Under the pieces are notes generated by a model, which worked only from the letters and a program-made list of their open reading frames with translations, searched no databases and was not told where the DNA came from. A stretch of DNA of 38,072 bases from Aeribacillus composti (GTDB taxonomy: Bacteria; Bacillota; Bacilli; Bacillales; Aeribacillaceae): the NCBI RefSeq assembly GCF_007827555.1, contig NZ_VISS01000009.1:1-38072 (forward strand), in the 5' to 3' direction. Shown here piece by piece: positions 1-7,544 of the stretch. The first letter of the stretch is position 1, and every line of letters starts with the position of its first letter. The position numbers and the translations under genes were made by a program.

Positions 1-1
1 A

Positions 2-205
2 CAGCAAAGAGTAGCCATTGCGCGTCTGTTTATGAAAAAATGCAGTATTATATTGGCAGATGAACCGACAGGAAGCTTGGATAAATATAACGCCAATCTA
101 GTGATGGAACATGTAAAAGAACTTAATAGATTAGGAAAGACCATTATATTGGTTACACATGATGAGGAATTAAAAAAGATGGGAGATGTTATCATTGAAT
201 TATAA
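2..205 (+). CDS. ABC transporter ATP-binding protein, C-terminal part (runs off left edge)
   Basis: The frame is open from the window edge to a TAA at 203-205 and gives about 67 residues. They contain the end of an ABC signature (QQRVAIAR), the Walker B/D-loop ILADEPTGSLD, and the switch histidine in LVTHD. This is the C-terminal third of a LolD/MacB-type ATPase, a cytoplasmic subunit that powers export or extraction through a membrane permease. The spacing and wording resemble ATPases of small bacteriocin-export systems, but that is only a resemblance. The next gene overlaps or nearly overlaps the stop, so the two are probably cotranscribed. The permease should lie to the left, outside the window. 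Confidence 0.85.
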   Translation, partial: QQRVAIARLFMKKCSIILADEPTGSLDKYNANLVMEHVKELNRLGKTIILVTHDEELKKMGDVIIEL

Positions 206-644
206 AAAAGTTATTTTTAAAATAATGATTGGAATTGTTGGCATATTTGCTTTATATTTTGGCATCCACACTTATGCCAATGGCCAATTGATGAAAACAT
301 ATGCGAAAGGATTCGAACAAAACCCATTAGGTGATTATGCGAAAAACGAATCAGATATGGTTCTTACAGTATATGAAGCTCCCCTTTTCCAGACATATAC
401 CAATTTATCAGTAAGTAATAGCAAAGAAAAAGTGGATTTAATTGTTTGGGTTCCTCTTTATAGTAAGGAATTATCATATGGCCTTATTGTAAAAGATGAT
501 GAAAATATCGCAACTTATCAAATTGAAGTAAATGACCATCTCCAAACAGATGATGAAAAATATAAACATATTCTTCAAAAAAAGCAAAATGCTATTAACG
601 AAATAAAATCCGTGGCAGAAAAAGAATGGGGTTTAAACTTTTAA
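195..644 (+). CDS. Small membrane-anchored hypothetical protein
   Basis: I do not recognise this family. The protein is about 149 residues: a short basic N-terminus, one hydrophobic segment (about residues 8-24, IMIGIVGIFALYFG) and a hydrophilic C-terminal domain likely outside the membrane, ending in a Lys/Glu-rich helix. An ATG at 186 is available but sits directly on the GGGAG ribosome site (181-185). The TTG at 195 has normal spacing, so I prefer it. Either start overlaps the end of the ABC ATPase gene, which suggests translational coupling and a role linked to that exporter, for example as an accessory or immunity-like protein. That role is inference from position only. Confidence 0.6.
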   Translation: MNYKKVIFKIMIGIVGIFALYFGIHTYANGQLMKTYAKGFEQNPLGDYAKNESDMVLTVYEAPLFQTYTNLSVSNSKEKVDLIVWVPLYSKELSYGLIVKDDENIATYQIEVNDHLQTDDEKYKHILQKKQNAINEIKSVAEKEWGLNF

Positions 645-835
645 AATGAAAAAGAGAACTAGCTCACAAAACATGAACTAGCACCTATTAAAAGTAACCC
701 TTATGCGTTTTTGTTCAGAAAATAAGATCTGCTGGTGCAAACATCGGGGCAGACTTTTAAAAAAGGTTTCTCAGACTTTTTTATTGATCTTTTGTGAGTT
801 CTGCTCACGTTTGACCAAAGCATGTCGTTTAAAAC

Positions 836-865
836 AGGCAGACAACCTTTGCTCGTTGTCTGCCT
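836..865 (-). terminator. Rho-independent terminator of the gentisate operon
   Basis: A perfect 10-bp stem (AGGCAGACAA with TTGTCTGCCT) encloses a 10-nt loop. On the minus strand it is followed by GTTTT. It lies 11 bases past the stop of the CoA ligase gene, the last gene of the minus-strand operon. Confidence 0.8.
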
Positions 866-875
866 TGATACATGC

Positions 876-2465
876 TTAATTTTCAGATAAGGATGCTGCT
901 TCTGCTCTGACAAGCCCTTTTGAAATTTTGCCGGACGGAGTGGTCGGCAGTTCATCTTTAATCACTAAATATTCTGGAAACTTATACTTTGCAAATCCTT
1001 TTTCCTGCAAATATTCTTTAATTTCCTCCAGATCAATCGTTTCATTTTCTCGCAAAGAGACGAAGGCGCAGCCCCGTTCGCCTAGACGAGGATCTGGAAC
1101 ACTGACGATTGCCACTTGTTTTATTTTCGGATGCATTTGCAATGCTTCTTCAATTTCTGAAGCATGATATTTTAATCCGCCGCGGTTAATCGTATCTTTC
1201 GTCCGTCCGACGAAATGGAGGTATCCTTTTTCATCAAGCCAGCCTTGATCCCCTGTTAAAAAATAGCCGTCTTCCGTAAACGACTGGGCGGTTACTTGCG
1301 GATTTTTATAATATTCAATAAATAAGCTTTCTCCTTTAAAAGCGATTTCTCCTATCTCGCCCGTCGGAAGCGGTTTGTGCCGCTCATCTACAATGATGAC
1401 TTCCCCGACCGGTGCCGGTCTGCCAACTGTTTCCCATGTTAATGAAGCTTCATCGCCCGGACGAGTAAAGGTTCCTGCACAAATTTCACTCATGCCCCAC
1501 TGAGCAGCTACATCGCAGTTTAATGTAGCCCTAAGATCTTGAACCATTTTCGCCGGTATTTTTGTTCCCCCAGTTAAAATAAGTCGAGGATTTAAACCGC
1601 TTACATTTTGCTGTTCGCACTGTCTTAATAAGTCAATTAAATGTGCGGGTGCAGCAGTCAAAAAAGATACTTTTTCTTTTTTCAATAAGTCGATAATTTC
1701 ATTTGATTTATATTCTGGATAAAGTAAATGCTTCGCTCCATATCGAAGGCTAATGATAATCATCGGCAGTGAAAACATGTGGCATAATGGAGTTAAGCAT
1801 AAAATGGTATCATTGTCCGTTATTTGATACTCCTTGCCATTTAGCAGATGGCACGGAACAAATGTCCGGAATGTATGAAGAACTCCTTTCGGATTGGACT
1901 CTGTACCTGATGTAAATAATATGATGCACGGATCATCAAAAGCCGGTAAGTTTTCATGTATGTCTTGATCAGAAACGGAATCAGGTTCTGATTCAAGCAA
2001 AGCTGTGATACTTATGCTGCGGTCATTCTTCTTTTCCCCTGCCACCAAAACATGCTGTAAATGAGGAAGCTGAGCCTTCAATTCATGAGCAAGTTGTTCA
2101 TGATTGAATCCCTTCCAATTGTCAATTGTTACAAACGCTTTCGCTTCACAATGTGAAAGCATATATTGCAGCTCTTTTTTCCGGTAGTTTGGACTGAGCG
2201 GATTAAACACTAACCCAATTCTCGATGCAGCAAGATGTACGACAACAAATTCCCAGCAATTGGGCAGCTGTGCAGAGATGGCATCGCCTTTCTTCAAACC
2301 TAGCTGTATAAAATGCCTCGCCAATCTTAATGACAATTGATTCAAGTCTTCAAAAGTATAGAAATTGTCCCCTTCTGCAAAAGCAACACGGTCTTTAAAT
2401 TTTTTTGCCGATTCTTCAATCAATTCATGAATCAGCACATTTTCAGTCATCCGGTTTGCTGCCAT
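876..2465 (-). CDS. Aryl-CoA ligase (AMP-dependent synthetase), candidate 4-hydroxybenzoate/hydroxybenzoate-CoA ligase
   Basis: A 529-residue adenylate-forming enzyme that activates a carboxylic acid with ATP and CoA in the cytoplasm. Full-length ANL motifs are visible: the P-loop TSGTESNPKG (about 185-194), QWGMSE (A5), the TGD plus GRTKDTINRGG hinge (A7-A8), and the A10 lysine in PTTPSGKISK (about K513). It resembles DhbE/EntE and benzoate-type ligases more than long-chain acyl-CoA ligases. It is last in an operon with a hydroxybenzoyl-CoA-type thioesterase, an FAH hydrolase and gentisate dioxygenase. This suggests that it makes the aryl-CoA consumed by the flavin monooxygenase at 10299. 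Substrate is inferred from context: 4-hydroxybenzoate is favoured, with salicylate or 3-hydroxybenzoate as alternatives. Its ribosome site is an unusual run of eight G (2472-2479 on plus as C8), 6 bases from the ATG. Confidence 0.85.
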   Translation of the reverse strand: MAANRMTENVLIHELIEESAKKFKDRVAFAEGDNFYTFEDLNQLSLRLARHFIQLGLKKGDAISAQLPNCWEFVVVHLAASRIGLVFNPLSPNYRKKELQYMLSHCEAKAFVTIDNWKGFNHEQLAHELKAQLPHLQHVLVAGEKKNDRSISITALLESEPDSVSDQDIHENLPAFDDPCIILFTSGTESNPKGVLHTFRTFVPCHLLNGKEYQITDNDTILCLTPLCHMFSLPMIIISLRYGAKHLLYPEYKSNEIIDLLKKEKVSFLTAAPAHLIDLLRQCEQQNVSGLNPRLILTGGTKIPAKMVQDLRATLNCDVAAQWGMSEICAGTFTRPGDEASLTWETVGRPAPVGEVIIVDERHKPLPTGEIGEIAFKGESLFIEYYKNPQVTAQSFTEDGYFLTGDQGWLDEKGYLHFVGRTKDTINRGGLKYHASEIEEALQMHPKIKQVAIVSVPDPRLGERGCAFVSLRENETIDLEEIKEYLQEKGFAKYKFPEYLVIKDELPTTPSGKISKGLVRAEAASLSEN

Positions 2466-2491
2466 TCAAATCCCCCCCCATCAAAAGTAGA

Positions 2492-2528
2492 CGGAAAACC
2501 GCCTTCTTACATAAATGGCGGTTTTCCG
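2492..2528 (-). terminator. Strong intra-operon hairpin between thioesterase and ligase genes
   Basis: A perfect 12-bp stem (CGGAAAACCGCC with GGCGGTTTTCCG) has a 13-nt loop and lies between the stop of the thioesterase gene and the ligase start. On the minus strand the downstream sequence (GTCTACTTTTGAT) is only moderately U-rich. It may be a partial terminator or an mRNA processing/stability hairpin that sets ligase expression below that of the upstream genes. Confidence 0.6.
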
Positions 2529-2568
2529 ATTGAGTTTGTCAAAAACAACCTTTGCCTTCAGCTTAAAA

Positions 2569-2970
2569 TTAAGACAAAAAGATGTTTTTGACATGTTCAG
2601 GAACAGGCACTGCTTTTGGCCGATCTTCTGCGACAGATGTCCATGCTCTCACTTCATGGCCTTCTGCTACAACTTGATCCCCTTTTTTAAACGTATGCTT
2701 GATTTTGAAAACTTTGTTGTTAACTTCTACTACTTCAGAATGGACAGCTACCTCATCATCATAAAGAAGAGGTGATTTAAACTGGCAAAATGCTTCCAAA
2801 AGCGGTGTAATGATCTTTTCATCCGATTGCAGCTTCGCCACAGGAAAGCCTGCGGAGCGCAGCAATTCATGCGAGGCTTGATCCATCCACCGGTAAAAAT
2901 TCGGGTAAAACACGATGCCAGCAGCATCTGTATCTCCCCACACTACTCTAAACGTATAAATATTTTTCAT
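2569..2970 (-). CDS. Hotdog-fold acyl-CoA thioesterase, 4-hydroxybenzoyl-CoA type; candidate gentisyl-CoA thioesterase
   Basis: A 133-residue single-domain hotdog thioesterase, the normal family length. The N-terminal motif WGDTDAAGIVFYPNFYRW matches the 4-hydroxybenzoyl-CoA thioesterase active-site helix. Asp15 aligns with the catalytic Asp17 of the Pseudomonas enzyme. The family hydrolyses aryl- or acyl-CoA to the free acid plus CoA in the cytoplasm. The start is 11 bases after the FAH hydrolase stop, with an AGAAGGTGG ribosome site, so the genes are cotranscribed. In this operon the likeliest job is release of gentisate from gentisyl-CoA before ring cleavage. That is inference; a YbgC-like housekeeping role is less likely given the neighbours. 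Confidence 0.85.
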   Translation of the reverse strand: MKNIYTFRVVWGDTDAAGIVFYPNFYRWMDQASHELLRSAGFPVAKLQSDEKIITPLLEAFCQFKSPLLYDDEVAVHSEVVEVNNKVFKIKHTFKKGDQVVAEGHEVRAWTSVAEDRPKAVPVPEHVKNIFLS

Positions 2971-2981
2971 GTTTCCACCTT

Positions 2982-3830
2982 CTAATTCTCATCTGCAAAT
3001 TTTACGTTTACGGAAAATTCCCCCACACTTCCAACTTGAATGCGGACGACATCTCCATCACGGATCGGTCCGACACCTTCAGGAGTTCCGGTTGCGATAA
3101 TATCCCCAGGGTTTAATGTCGAATAAGTCGATGCGACTTCCAAACATTTGTAGCAATCATAAATTAAATGCTTCGTGCTTCCGTCCTGGCGCAATTCTTC
3201 ATTGACCCAGAGCTTCAATGAAAGATCATTTGGATTTTCAATCTCATCAGCCGTCACGATCCATGGACCGATCGGTGTGAATGTATCAAAAGATTTTCTC
3301 CATGTTCTCTCTTCATTTCCCCGGATGGAAATGTCCAATAAGGCGAAATAGCCGAAAATATAATCTTTTGCATCTTCATATTTAACATTTTTCGCTTTTT
3401 TGCCGATGACATATCCGAGTTCTGCTTCATGATCTGTTCTTCTGTCTTTAAATGGAAGCAAAATCGGATCGGACGGACCTGAAACAGATGACGGAGCTTT
3501 TAAGAACAGCGCAAGTTCTTCAATCGTTCTCGGAGCGTTGTTAAATTGTTTGTTCATCTCCTCTTGGTGCTTTTTATAGTTAACAGGAGCAGCCCATATT
3601 TTGCTTGGTGAAGGGACAGGCGCTCTAAAAACTACTTCTTCAAGATCGTACTGTTTTCCTTCTTGAGCTGCCTTTTCCAGTGTATCTTTCAATGAATCAA
3701 AATTTTCCATCAGCCTTACTAATGATTCATGCGGCTTTGTTTGATCCCAGTCAGCGGTAGTTGTTACATCTGAAACTTTTTGGCCTGCTACGATTCCTAA
3801 TCGATTATCATTAAAAATGGCAATTTTCAT
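2982..3830 (-). CDS. Fumarylacetoacetate hydrolase family protein; candidate fumarylpyruvate/maleylpyruvate hydrolase
   Basis: A 282-residue FAH-fold, metal-dependent C-C bond hydrolase. The NYKKHQEE segment (about residues 84-91, His88) matches the family's catalytic region. Glu135, Glu137 (HEAEL) and Asp166 fit the metal-binding triad, and the C-terminal GDIIATGTPEGVGP is typical. Next to gentisate 1,2-dioxygenase its expected substrate is fumarylpyruvate, giving fumarate plus pyruvate, or maleylpyruvate directly if no isomerase is used. A GTG start 15 bases further upstream is possible, but it overlaps the GAGGAG ribosome site; the ATG at 3830 is 7 bases from that site and is preferred. 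It follows the dioxygenase gene by 46 bases. Confidence 0.85.
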   Translation of the reverse strand: MKIAIFNDNRLGIVAGQKVSDVTTTADWDQTKPHESLVRLMENFDSLKDTLEKAAQEGKQYDLEEVVFRAPVPSPSKIWAAPVNYKKHQEEMNKQFNNAPRTIEELALFLKAPSSVSGPSDPILLPFKDRRTDHEAELGYVIGKKAKNVKYEDAKDYIFGYFALLDISIRGNEERTWRKSFDTFTPIGPWIVTADEIENPNDLSLKLWVNEELRQDGSTKHLIYDCYKCLEVASTYSTLNPGDIIATGTPEGVGPIRDGDVVRIQVGSVGEFSVNVKFADEN

Positions 3831-3876
3831 AGGCACACTCCTCACTTAAATCGCTTCTGCACAATTTTTAATCTAT

Positions 3877-4992
3877 TTACGGGCCTGGAGTAAATACTTT
3901 TTCAATTTTTTGATGCCCTTCCGGATGGGCCTCTTCATATTCTAATCCAAGAATGTCCATAACCGGCTTATCATTGAATGAGAACAAATAGGCGTCCTCC
4001 GATCCTTCATTGACATGCTCATGCCAGCTCCACGGCGGCAGAATGAAGAAGTCTCCTCTTTCCCATTCAAATTTTTGTCCGTTAATGACTGTATATCCTT
4101 TTCCTTCAAGAACATGGTAAATGGCGCTGTGCACATGGCGATGCGCTTTCGTATGCTGGTTCGGCAGCAATCTTTGCATCATCGAACCGATTCTTTCATC
4201 TGCCGATCCTCCTGTTGTCGGATTGATGTATTCAATCGCATAGCCATCATACGGATCTTCGTTTTCCTTTGGCGATTTACTCATTTGCTCTAAAACATAT
4301 TTAGCGCGCTCCCATTTGTAGCCAATAATAGGAGACGGATACCCAGGCTTTTCTTTTTTGCCTTTCGGGACGAACGCACCTTTTGCAAATTTTTCAGTTG
4401 AATAATTTTCAGGCGGCTGTTCAGGGTAAAATCCATTTTCATAAGGTTCGAAGAAAGAAGCAGCCAAATTTTTCACAAGTCCTACATCCAAACCGTCCAG
4501 CCAAATCATCGGTTCAGTTCCTTCATGTTTATGTTCATGCCATGTCCATGCAGGAGTAAGAATCATATCTCCCCGTTCCATGTACACTTTTTCCCCATTC
4601 ACAGCTGTATAAGCTCCAGAACCTTCAATAATAAAACGGATCGCTCCTTGAGAATGGTGGTGCGAAGGAGCAAATTCTCCCGGCAGCAATAGCTGGATTC
4701 CGGCGTACAACGTATGTGTCCCATATCCGACTAATCCATGTTTTAATAGATTAGGATTTTGCAAATAAACAACGCGCCGCTCAGCATCTTTTCCAGGTTC
4801 TAAAATTTCTCCCGCCTTCATAACATAATCGCGGATCGTTTTCCACTTCCATAAATATGGCTCCACATCATGAACAGGCTCTTTTGTCACCATGTGTCCT
4901 AAATCATACCATAGCGGACCTAAATAACTATTTTTCATCCCATCGTAATATTCTTTTAATTCTGTGTCCGTGATGACTTCTTTTTTGCTCAT
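3877..4992 (-). CDS. Gentisate 1,2-dioxygenase (bicupin)
   Basis: A 371-residue bicupin, the normal length for gentisate 1,2-dioxygenase, which opens gentisate to maleylpyruvate using Fe(II) and O2. The N-terminal cupin carries the metal site: PSHHHSQGAIRF (His111/His113) and WTWHEH (His152). The C-terminal cupin repeats the pattern (AHRHVHSAIYHVLEG, WSWHEH). 1-Hydroxy-2-naphthoate and salicylate dioxygenases share the fold, but the FAH hydrolase next door favours gentisate. An in-frame upstream start exists (5025), but the ATG at 4992 has GGGAGG 7 bases before it. It is first in a four-gene operon with its own promoter at 5116-5144, a palindrome and a cre site. A decayed paralogue lies at 9939-10221. 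Confidence 0.92.
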   Translation of the reverse strand: MSKKEVITDTELKEYYDGMKNSYLGPLWYDLGHMVTKEPVHDVEPYLWKWKTIRDYVMKAGEILEPGKDAERRVVYLQNPNLLKHGLVGYGTHTLYAGIQLLLPGEFAPSHHHSQGAIRFIIEGSGAYTAVNGEKVYMERGDMILTPAWTWHEHKHEGTEPMIWLDGLDVGLVKNLAASFFEPYENGFYPEQPPENYSTEKFAKGAFVPKGKKEKPGYPSPIIGYKWERAKYVLEQMSKSPKENEDPYDGYAIEYINPTTGGSADERIGSMMQRLLPNQHTKAHRHVHSAIYHVLEGKGYTVINGQKFEWERGDFFILPPWSWHEHVNEGSEDAYLFSFNDKPVMDILGLEYEEAHPEGHQKIEKVFTPGP

Positions 4993-5037
4993 AGGAAACC
5001 CTCCCGAAAAATAAAATTGATCCAAAACTAATGATCA

Positions 5038-5051
5038 TGTATGCGTTTCCA
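5038..5051 (-). promoter_or_regulatory. cre site (CcpA) in the gentisate dioxygenase leader
   Basis: On the minus strand TGGAAACGCATACA fits the consensus WTGNAANCGNWNNCA at every defined position, including the preceding A. It lies between the predicted transcription start (near 5108) and the dioxygenase start codon. This is a roadblock position for CcpA-mediated carbon catabolite repression. Confidence 0.7.
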
Positions 5052-5081
5052 TCAATCCTAAAAAAATAAAATTTTTTATTT

Positions 5082-5099
5082 GTTCCTGATATAGGGAAC
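5082..5099. promoter_or_regulatory. Palindrome downstream of the gentisate operon promoter (candidate IclR-family operator)
   Basis: GTTCC-tgatatag-GGAAC is a 5-bp-arm inverted repeat about 10 bases after the predicted transcription start of the gentisate operon. Its size and placement suit a repressor or IclR-type operator. No protein assignment can be made from sequence alone. Confidence 0.45.
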
Positions 5100-5115
5100 T
5101 TAATTACTTAATTCG

Positions 5116-5144
5116 ATATTAAAAAAGAAAATTAATATTGTCAA
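5116..5144 (-). promoter_or_regulatory. SigmaA-type promoter of the gentisate operon
   Basis: On the minus strand TTGACA (5144-5139) is followed by a 17-base spacer and TAATAT (5121-5116). It is the best promoter match upstream of the dioxygenase gene, leaving a leader of about 115 bases that holds a palindrome and a cre site. Confidence 0.6.
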
Positions 5145-5247
5145 TAGTCAGAATTTATTTTCTAAAAACCGGGCGGATACCTCACTCAGCAGTGCCTGTG
5201 CATTCTTTCCTCATTTCAATTCATCTGCTCAATATTTGTCATCACGC

Positions 5248-5302
5248 TAAAAAAAGGCTTACAGAAAGTTTCGTTCTATTAAATAAACTTTCATACAAGC
5301 CT
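5248..5302 (-). terminator. Long-stem terminator after a decayed gene
   Basis: The two arms AGGCTT..GAAAGTTT and AAACTTTC..AAGCCT pair with a small internal loop. On the minus strand they are followed directly by eight T. This is a convincing rho-independent terminator with no intact gene before it. It sits 10 bases past the end of the coding remnant at 5312-5640 and also insulates the gentisate promoter. Confidence 0.75.
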
Positions 5303-5311
5303 CATTCGTTT

Positions 5312-5640
5312 TTATTATAATCTTTTCCAAATTTCTTCTCTGACCGATACTTTCCATCAACGCGAGCTTCTGCATATGACCTGCATAATGTGATGGATGC
5401 TTGATAGTTGTCATAATATGAGACGGCTCGAAATTTAGATTTTCCTCTACCCCTTTGCAAATGATTGGTAAAAAGCGCTTTTAATCTTGTGAATGAACCT
5501 CATACACGACAAATATAGGAATGGTTTTTCCTTCAATTTGTGCAAACTGTTTAGCAGTTTCAAGAAAAACCGATATTCCTCGCTGCATCTATTTTTCTGC
5601 ACAAAGGAAAATGCATCTTTAAAGAAAAACTCTCTAATAC
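5312..5640 (-). pseudogene. Decayed coding remnant downstream of the TRAP transporter genes
   Basis: Minus-strand reading recovers protein-like stretches split by stops and a frameshift. One runs MQRGISVFLETAKQFAQIEG and continues to VVYEVHSQD, then a TAA. The same frame resumes with KRFLPIICKGVEENLNFEPS and SHYAGHMQKLALMES. A shift of one frame then reads VREEIWKRL and TAA TAA (5312-5317). A terminator follows at once. The pieces look like one former gene of roughly 100-140 codons. I do not recognise the family. Its place between a TRAP transporter and a gentisate operon suggests an old pathway gene, but no function can be assigned. A neutral non-coding origin cannot be excluded. Confidence 0.4.
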
Positions 5641-5659
5641 TTCCAGCTTTTTGTCTTTC

Positions 5660-5703
5660 CAATAAACAAAAACAAACCCGCTCTTTCTTGAATACGGGTT
5701 TGT
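5660..5703 (-). terminator. Terminator after dctM
   Basis: A 9-bp stem (ACAAACCCG with CGGGTTTGT, 14-nt loop) is followed on the minus strand by a T-rich tail (TTTTGTTTATTT). It lies about 60 bases after the TRAP large permease stop and ends the dctP-dctQ-dctM transcript. Confidence 0.7.
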
Positions 5704-5763
5704 CCCAAAATCAAACGTTTATCGAAATGTCCAGAAATCTTTGAAACTAGAGCTAATGGGCAA

Positions 5764-7038
5764 TTATTTGATTATATTCGGAAGCCAAAGAACCATCTGC
5801 GGCCAATAAGTAATGATGAACAGTGCAATAATGGACACGACCAAAAATGGCAAAATGGCTTTCGTTAAGGCTTCCAGCTTGACATTTCCCAACGAAGAAG
5901 CAAGGTAAAGCCCCGCTCCAACTGGAGGTGTAAGGAGACCAATTGTTAAATTTATACAAATAATTACTCCGAAATGAATTGGATCAATTCCATAGTTTGC
6001 AATGATTGGCGTAAATATCGGTACAAGTATAATCAATGCAGCGATTCCGTCCATAAACATTCCTACAATTAATAGAAAAATATTAACTAATAGAAGAAAC
6101 AGGAACGGATTTTCAGTTAAAGAAGTCATCCAGGATGCAATTGTTTGAGGAATTCTCTCAAATGAAAGCATCCAACCAAATAAATTTGCCATTGCGATGA
6201 GCATGGTAATGATAGCACTTGAAATAGCTGTATTAATCATAATAGTTGGAAGATCTTTAATTTTCAGTTCTTTATAAATAAAAAAACCGATAACTAACGC
6301 TACAACACATGCAAACGCTGCTGATTCCGTAGGAGTAAAAACACCGCTTAAAATACCGACAATAATTATAAACGGTACTAACAGTGCAGGAATCACATTC
6401 AAGAAAGATTTGAACATGACGGATATTTTAGCGCGTTCATGCGTCTGCCACTTCTGCTTGTAGCCTGTGTATGCAATTAGTAATATAAAGGCAATCCCCA
6501 ATAAAACTCCAGGCATAATTCCTGCCAAAAACATTGAACCGATCGATGCTCCTGACGAAACGCCATAGATAATAAACAGCATGCTTGGCGGAATAATGGG
6601 ACCTAAAAGACCTGCGGCTGCTGTCGTGGAGGCGCTAAATTCCCTTGAATATCCTTCCTTTTCCATTGAAGGCACCATAATTTTGCTCATCATAGCAATT
6701 TGAGCTGTAGCTGACCCTATAATGGATGCAAGTAGCATATTCGAAACGACATTCACATATGCCAATCCACCTTTAAAATGCCCAACAAGAGTCGTAGCAA
6801 AGCGAATTAAACGCTTTGTTATGCCGCCGGAATTCATTAACTCCCCTGCCATCATAAACAGCGGAATCGCAAGTAGACCGTAACTTTCAAGGCCTGAATA
6901 TAACCGTTGGGGCGCTGTTGATAACAAACCCGTATTTCCAGTTAACAATATATAGAGAATCGTCGTGATTCCAAGTACAAAAGCAATCGGTACTTGTAAA
7001 AGGAGGAGAATAATAAAGATTAACAGTGCGATAGCCAT
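5764..7038 (-). CDS. dctM: TRAP transporter large permease, DctM family
   Basis: A 424-residue very hydrophobic protein with about 11-12 membrane segments. It shows typical DctM features: PIAFVLGITT at the N-terminus, the PLFMMAGELMNSGG segment, GLLGPIIPPSM, and the C-terminal LTPPVGAGLYLASS. It is the ion-coupled transport subunit of a tripartite ATP-independent periplasmic-type transporter, driving organic-acid uptake across the cell membrane. It starts one base after the dctQ stop. With dctP and dctQ it forms an operon beside the gentisate genes, so an aromatic acid is the probable substrate. DctM proteins also carry dicarboxylates and sugar acids, so the substrate is uncertain. Confidence 0.93.
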   Translation of the reverse strand: MAIALLIFIILLLLQVPIAFVLGITTILYILLTGNTGLLSTAPQRLYSGLESYGLLAIPLFMMAGELMNSGGITKRLIRFATTLVGHFKGGLAYVNVVSNMLLASIIGSATAQIAMMSKIMVPSMEKEGYSREFSASTTAAAGLLGPIIPPSMLFIIYGVSSGASIGSMFLAGIMPGVLLGIAFILLIAYTGYKQKWQTHERAKISVMFKSFLNVIPALLVPFIIIVGILSGVFTPTESAAFACVVALVIGFFIYKELKIKDLPTIMINTAISSAIITMLIAMANLFGWMLSFERIPQTIASWMTSLTENPFLFLLLVNIFLLIVGMFMDGIAALIILVPIFTPIIANYGIDPIHFGVIICINLTIGLLTPPVGAGLYLASSLGNVKLEALTKAILPFLVVSIIALFIITYWPQMVLWLPNIIK

Positions 7039-7039
7039 A

Positions 7040-7531
7040 TTACAATGCCTCCTTTTTGCCTTGGAAATTTTTTAAAATCAAATCGAGCGAATGAATGCTA
7101 ATAAAGAAAAAACTAACAGGTACGCTCAAATATGGAATAATCATCGGCAATTGCATCGAATTGGAGCGTTGAATCATTATATTAGATGATGACAGCCACA
7201 TGACAGATAAATAGAAAATATACAAGGCGAAAAGAAGGACGGTAAGCAAACTGATGCCAATCAAAACTTTTTTTGTTTTTCCATTCATTTTATCCATAAA
7301 AAGAGTAACGGCAGCAGAGTTCTGCCGTTTAATACTCATGCTTCCCCCAATAAAAGTTAACCATGCTAATGAAAAAATGGCGGTTTCGTCTGACCAGTTT
7401 AAAGGAGAGCTTAAGAAATAGCGATAGAAAACACCTAAAGATAATGAAATGAGCATTAAAATGCATAAAATGATTGCCAAAATTTTTTCAATACTGTGTA
7501 AGATTTCACTTAGGCTATGGATAAACTTCAT
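7040..7531 (-). CDS. dctQ: TRAP transporter small permease, DctQ family
   Basis: A 163-residue protein with four predicted membrane helices, the usual DctQ size. The WSDETAIFSLAWLTFIGGS segment (about residues 41-59) is characteristic of the family. DctQ bridges the substrate-binding protein and the large permease in the membrane. The start has a GGGGGAG ribosome site, 13 bases after the dctP stop. The gene is flanked by dctP upstream and dctM downstream in the usual P-Q-M order. Confidence 0.92.
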   Translation of the reverse strand: MKFIHSLSEILHSIEKILAIILCILMLISLSLGVFYRYFLSSPLNWSDETAIFSLAWLTFIGGSMSIKRQNSAAVTLFMDKMNGKTKKVLIGISLLTVLLFALYIFYLSVMWLSSSNIMIQRSNSMQLPMIIPYLSVPVSFFFISIHSLDLILKNFQGKKEAL

Positions 7532-7544
7532 AAAAACTCCCCCG

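Noticed and set aside
650-690. Repeated GAACTAGC as a possible terminator after the first small gene
   Set aside because: The two copies are direct, not inverted, repeats, so they do not form a terminator stem.
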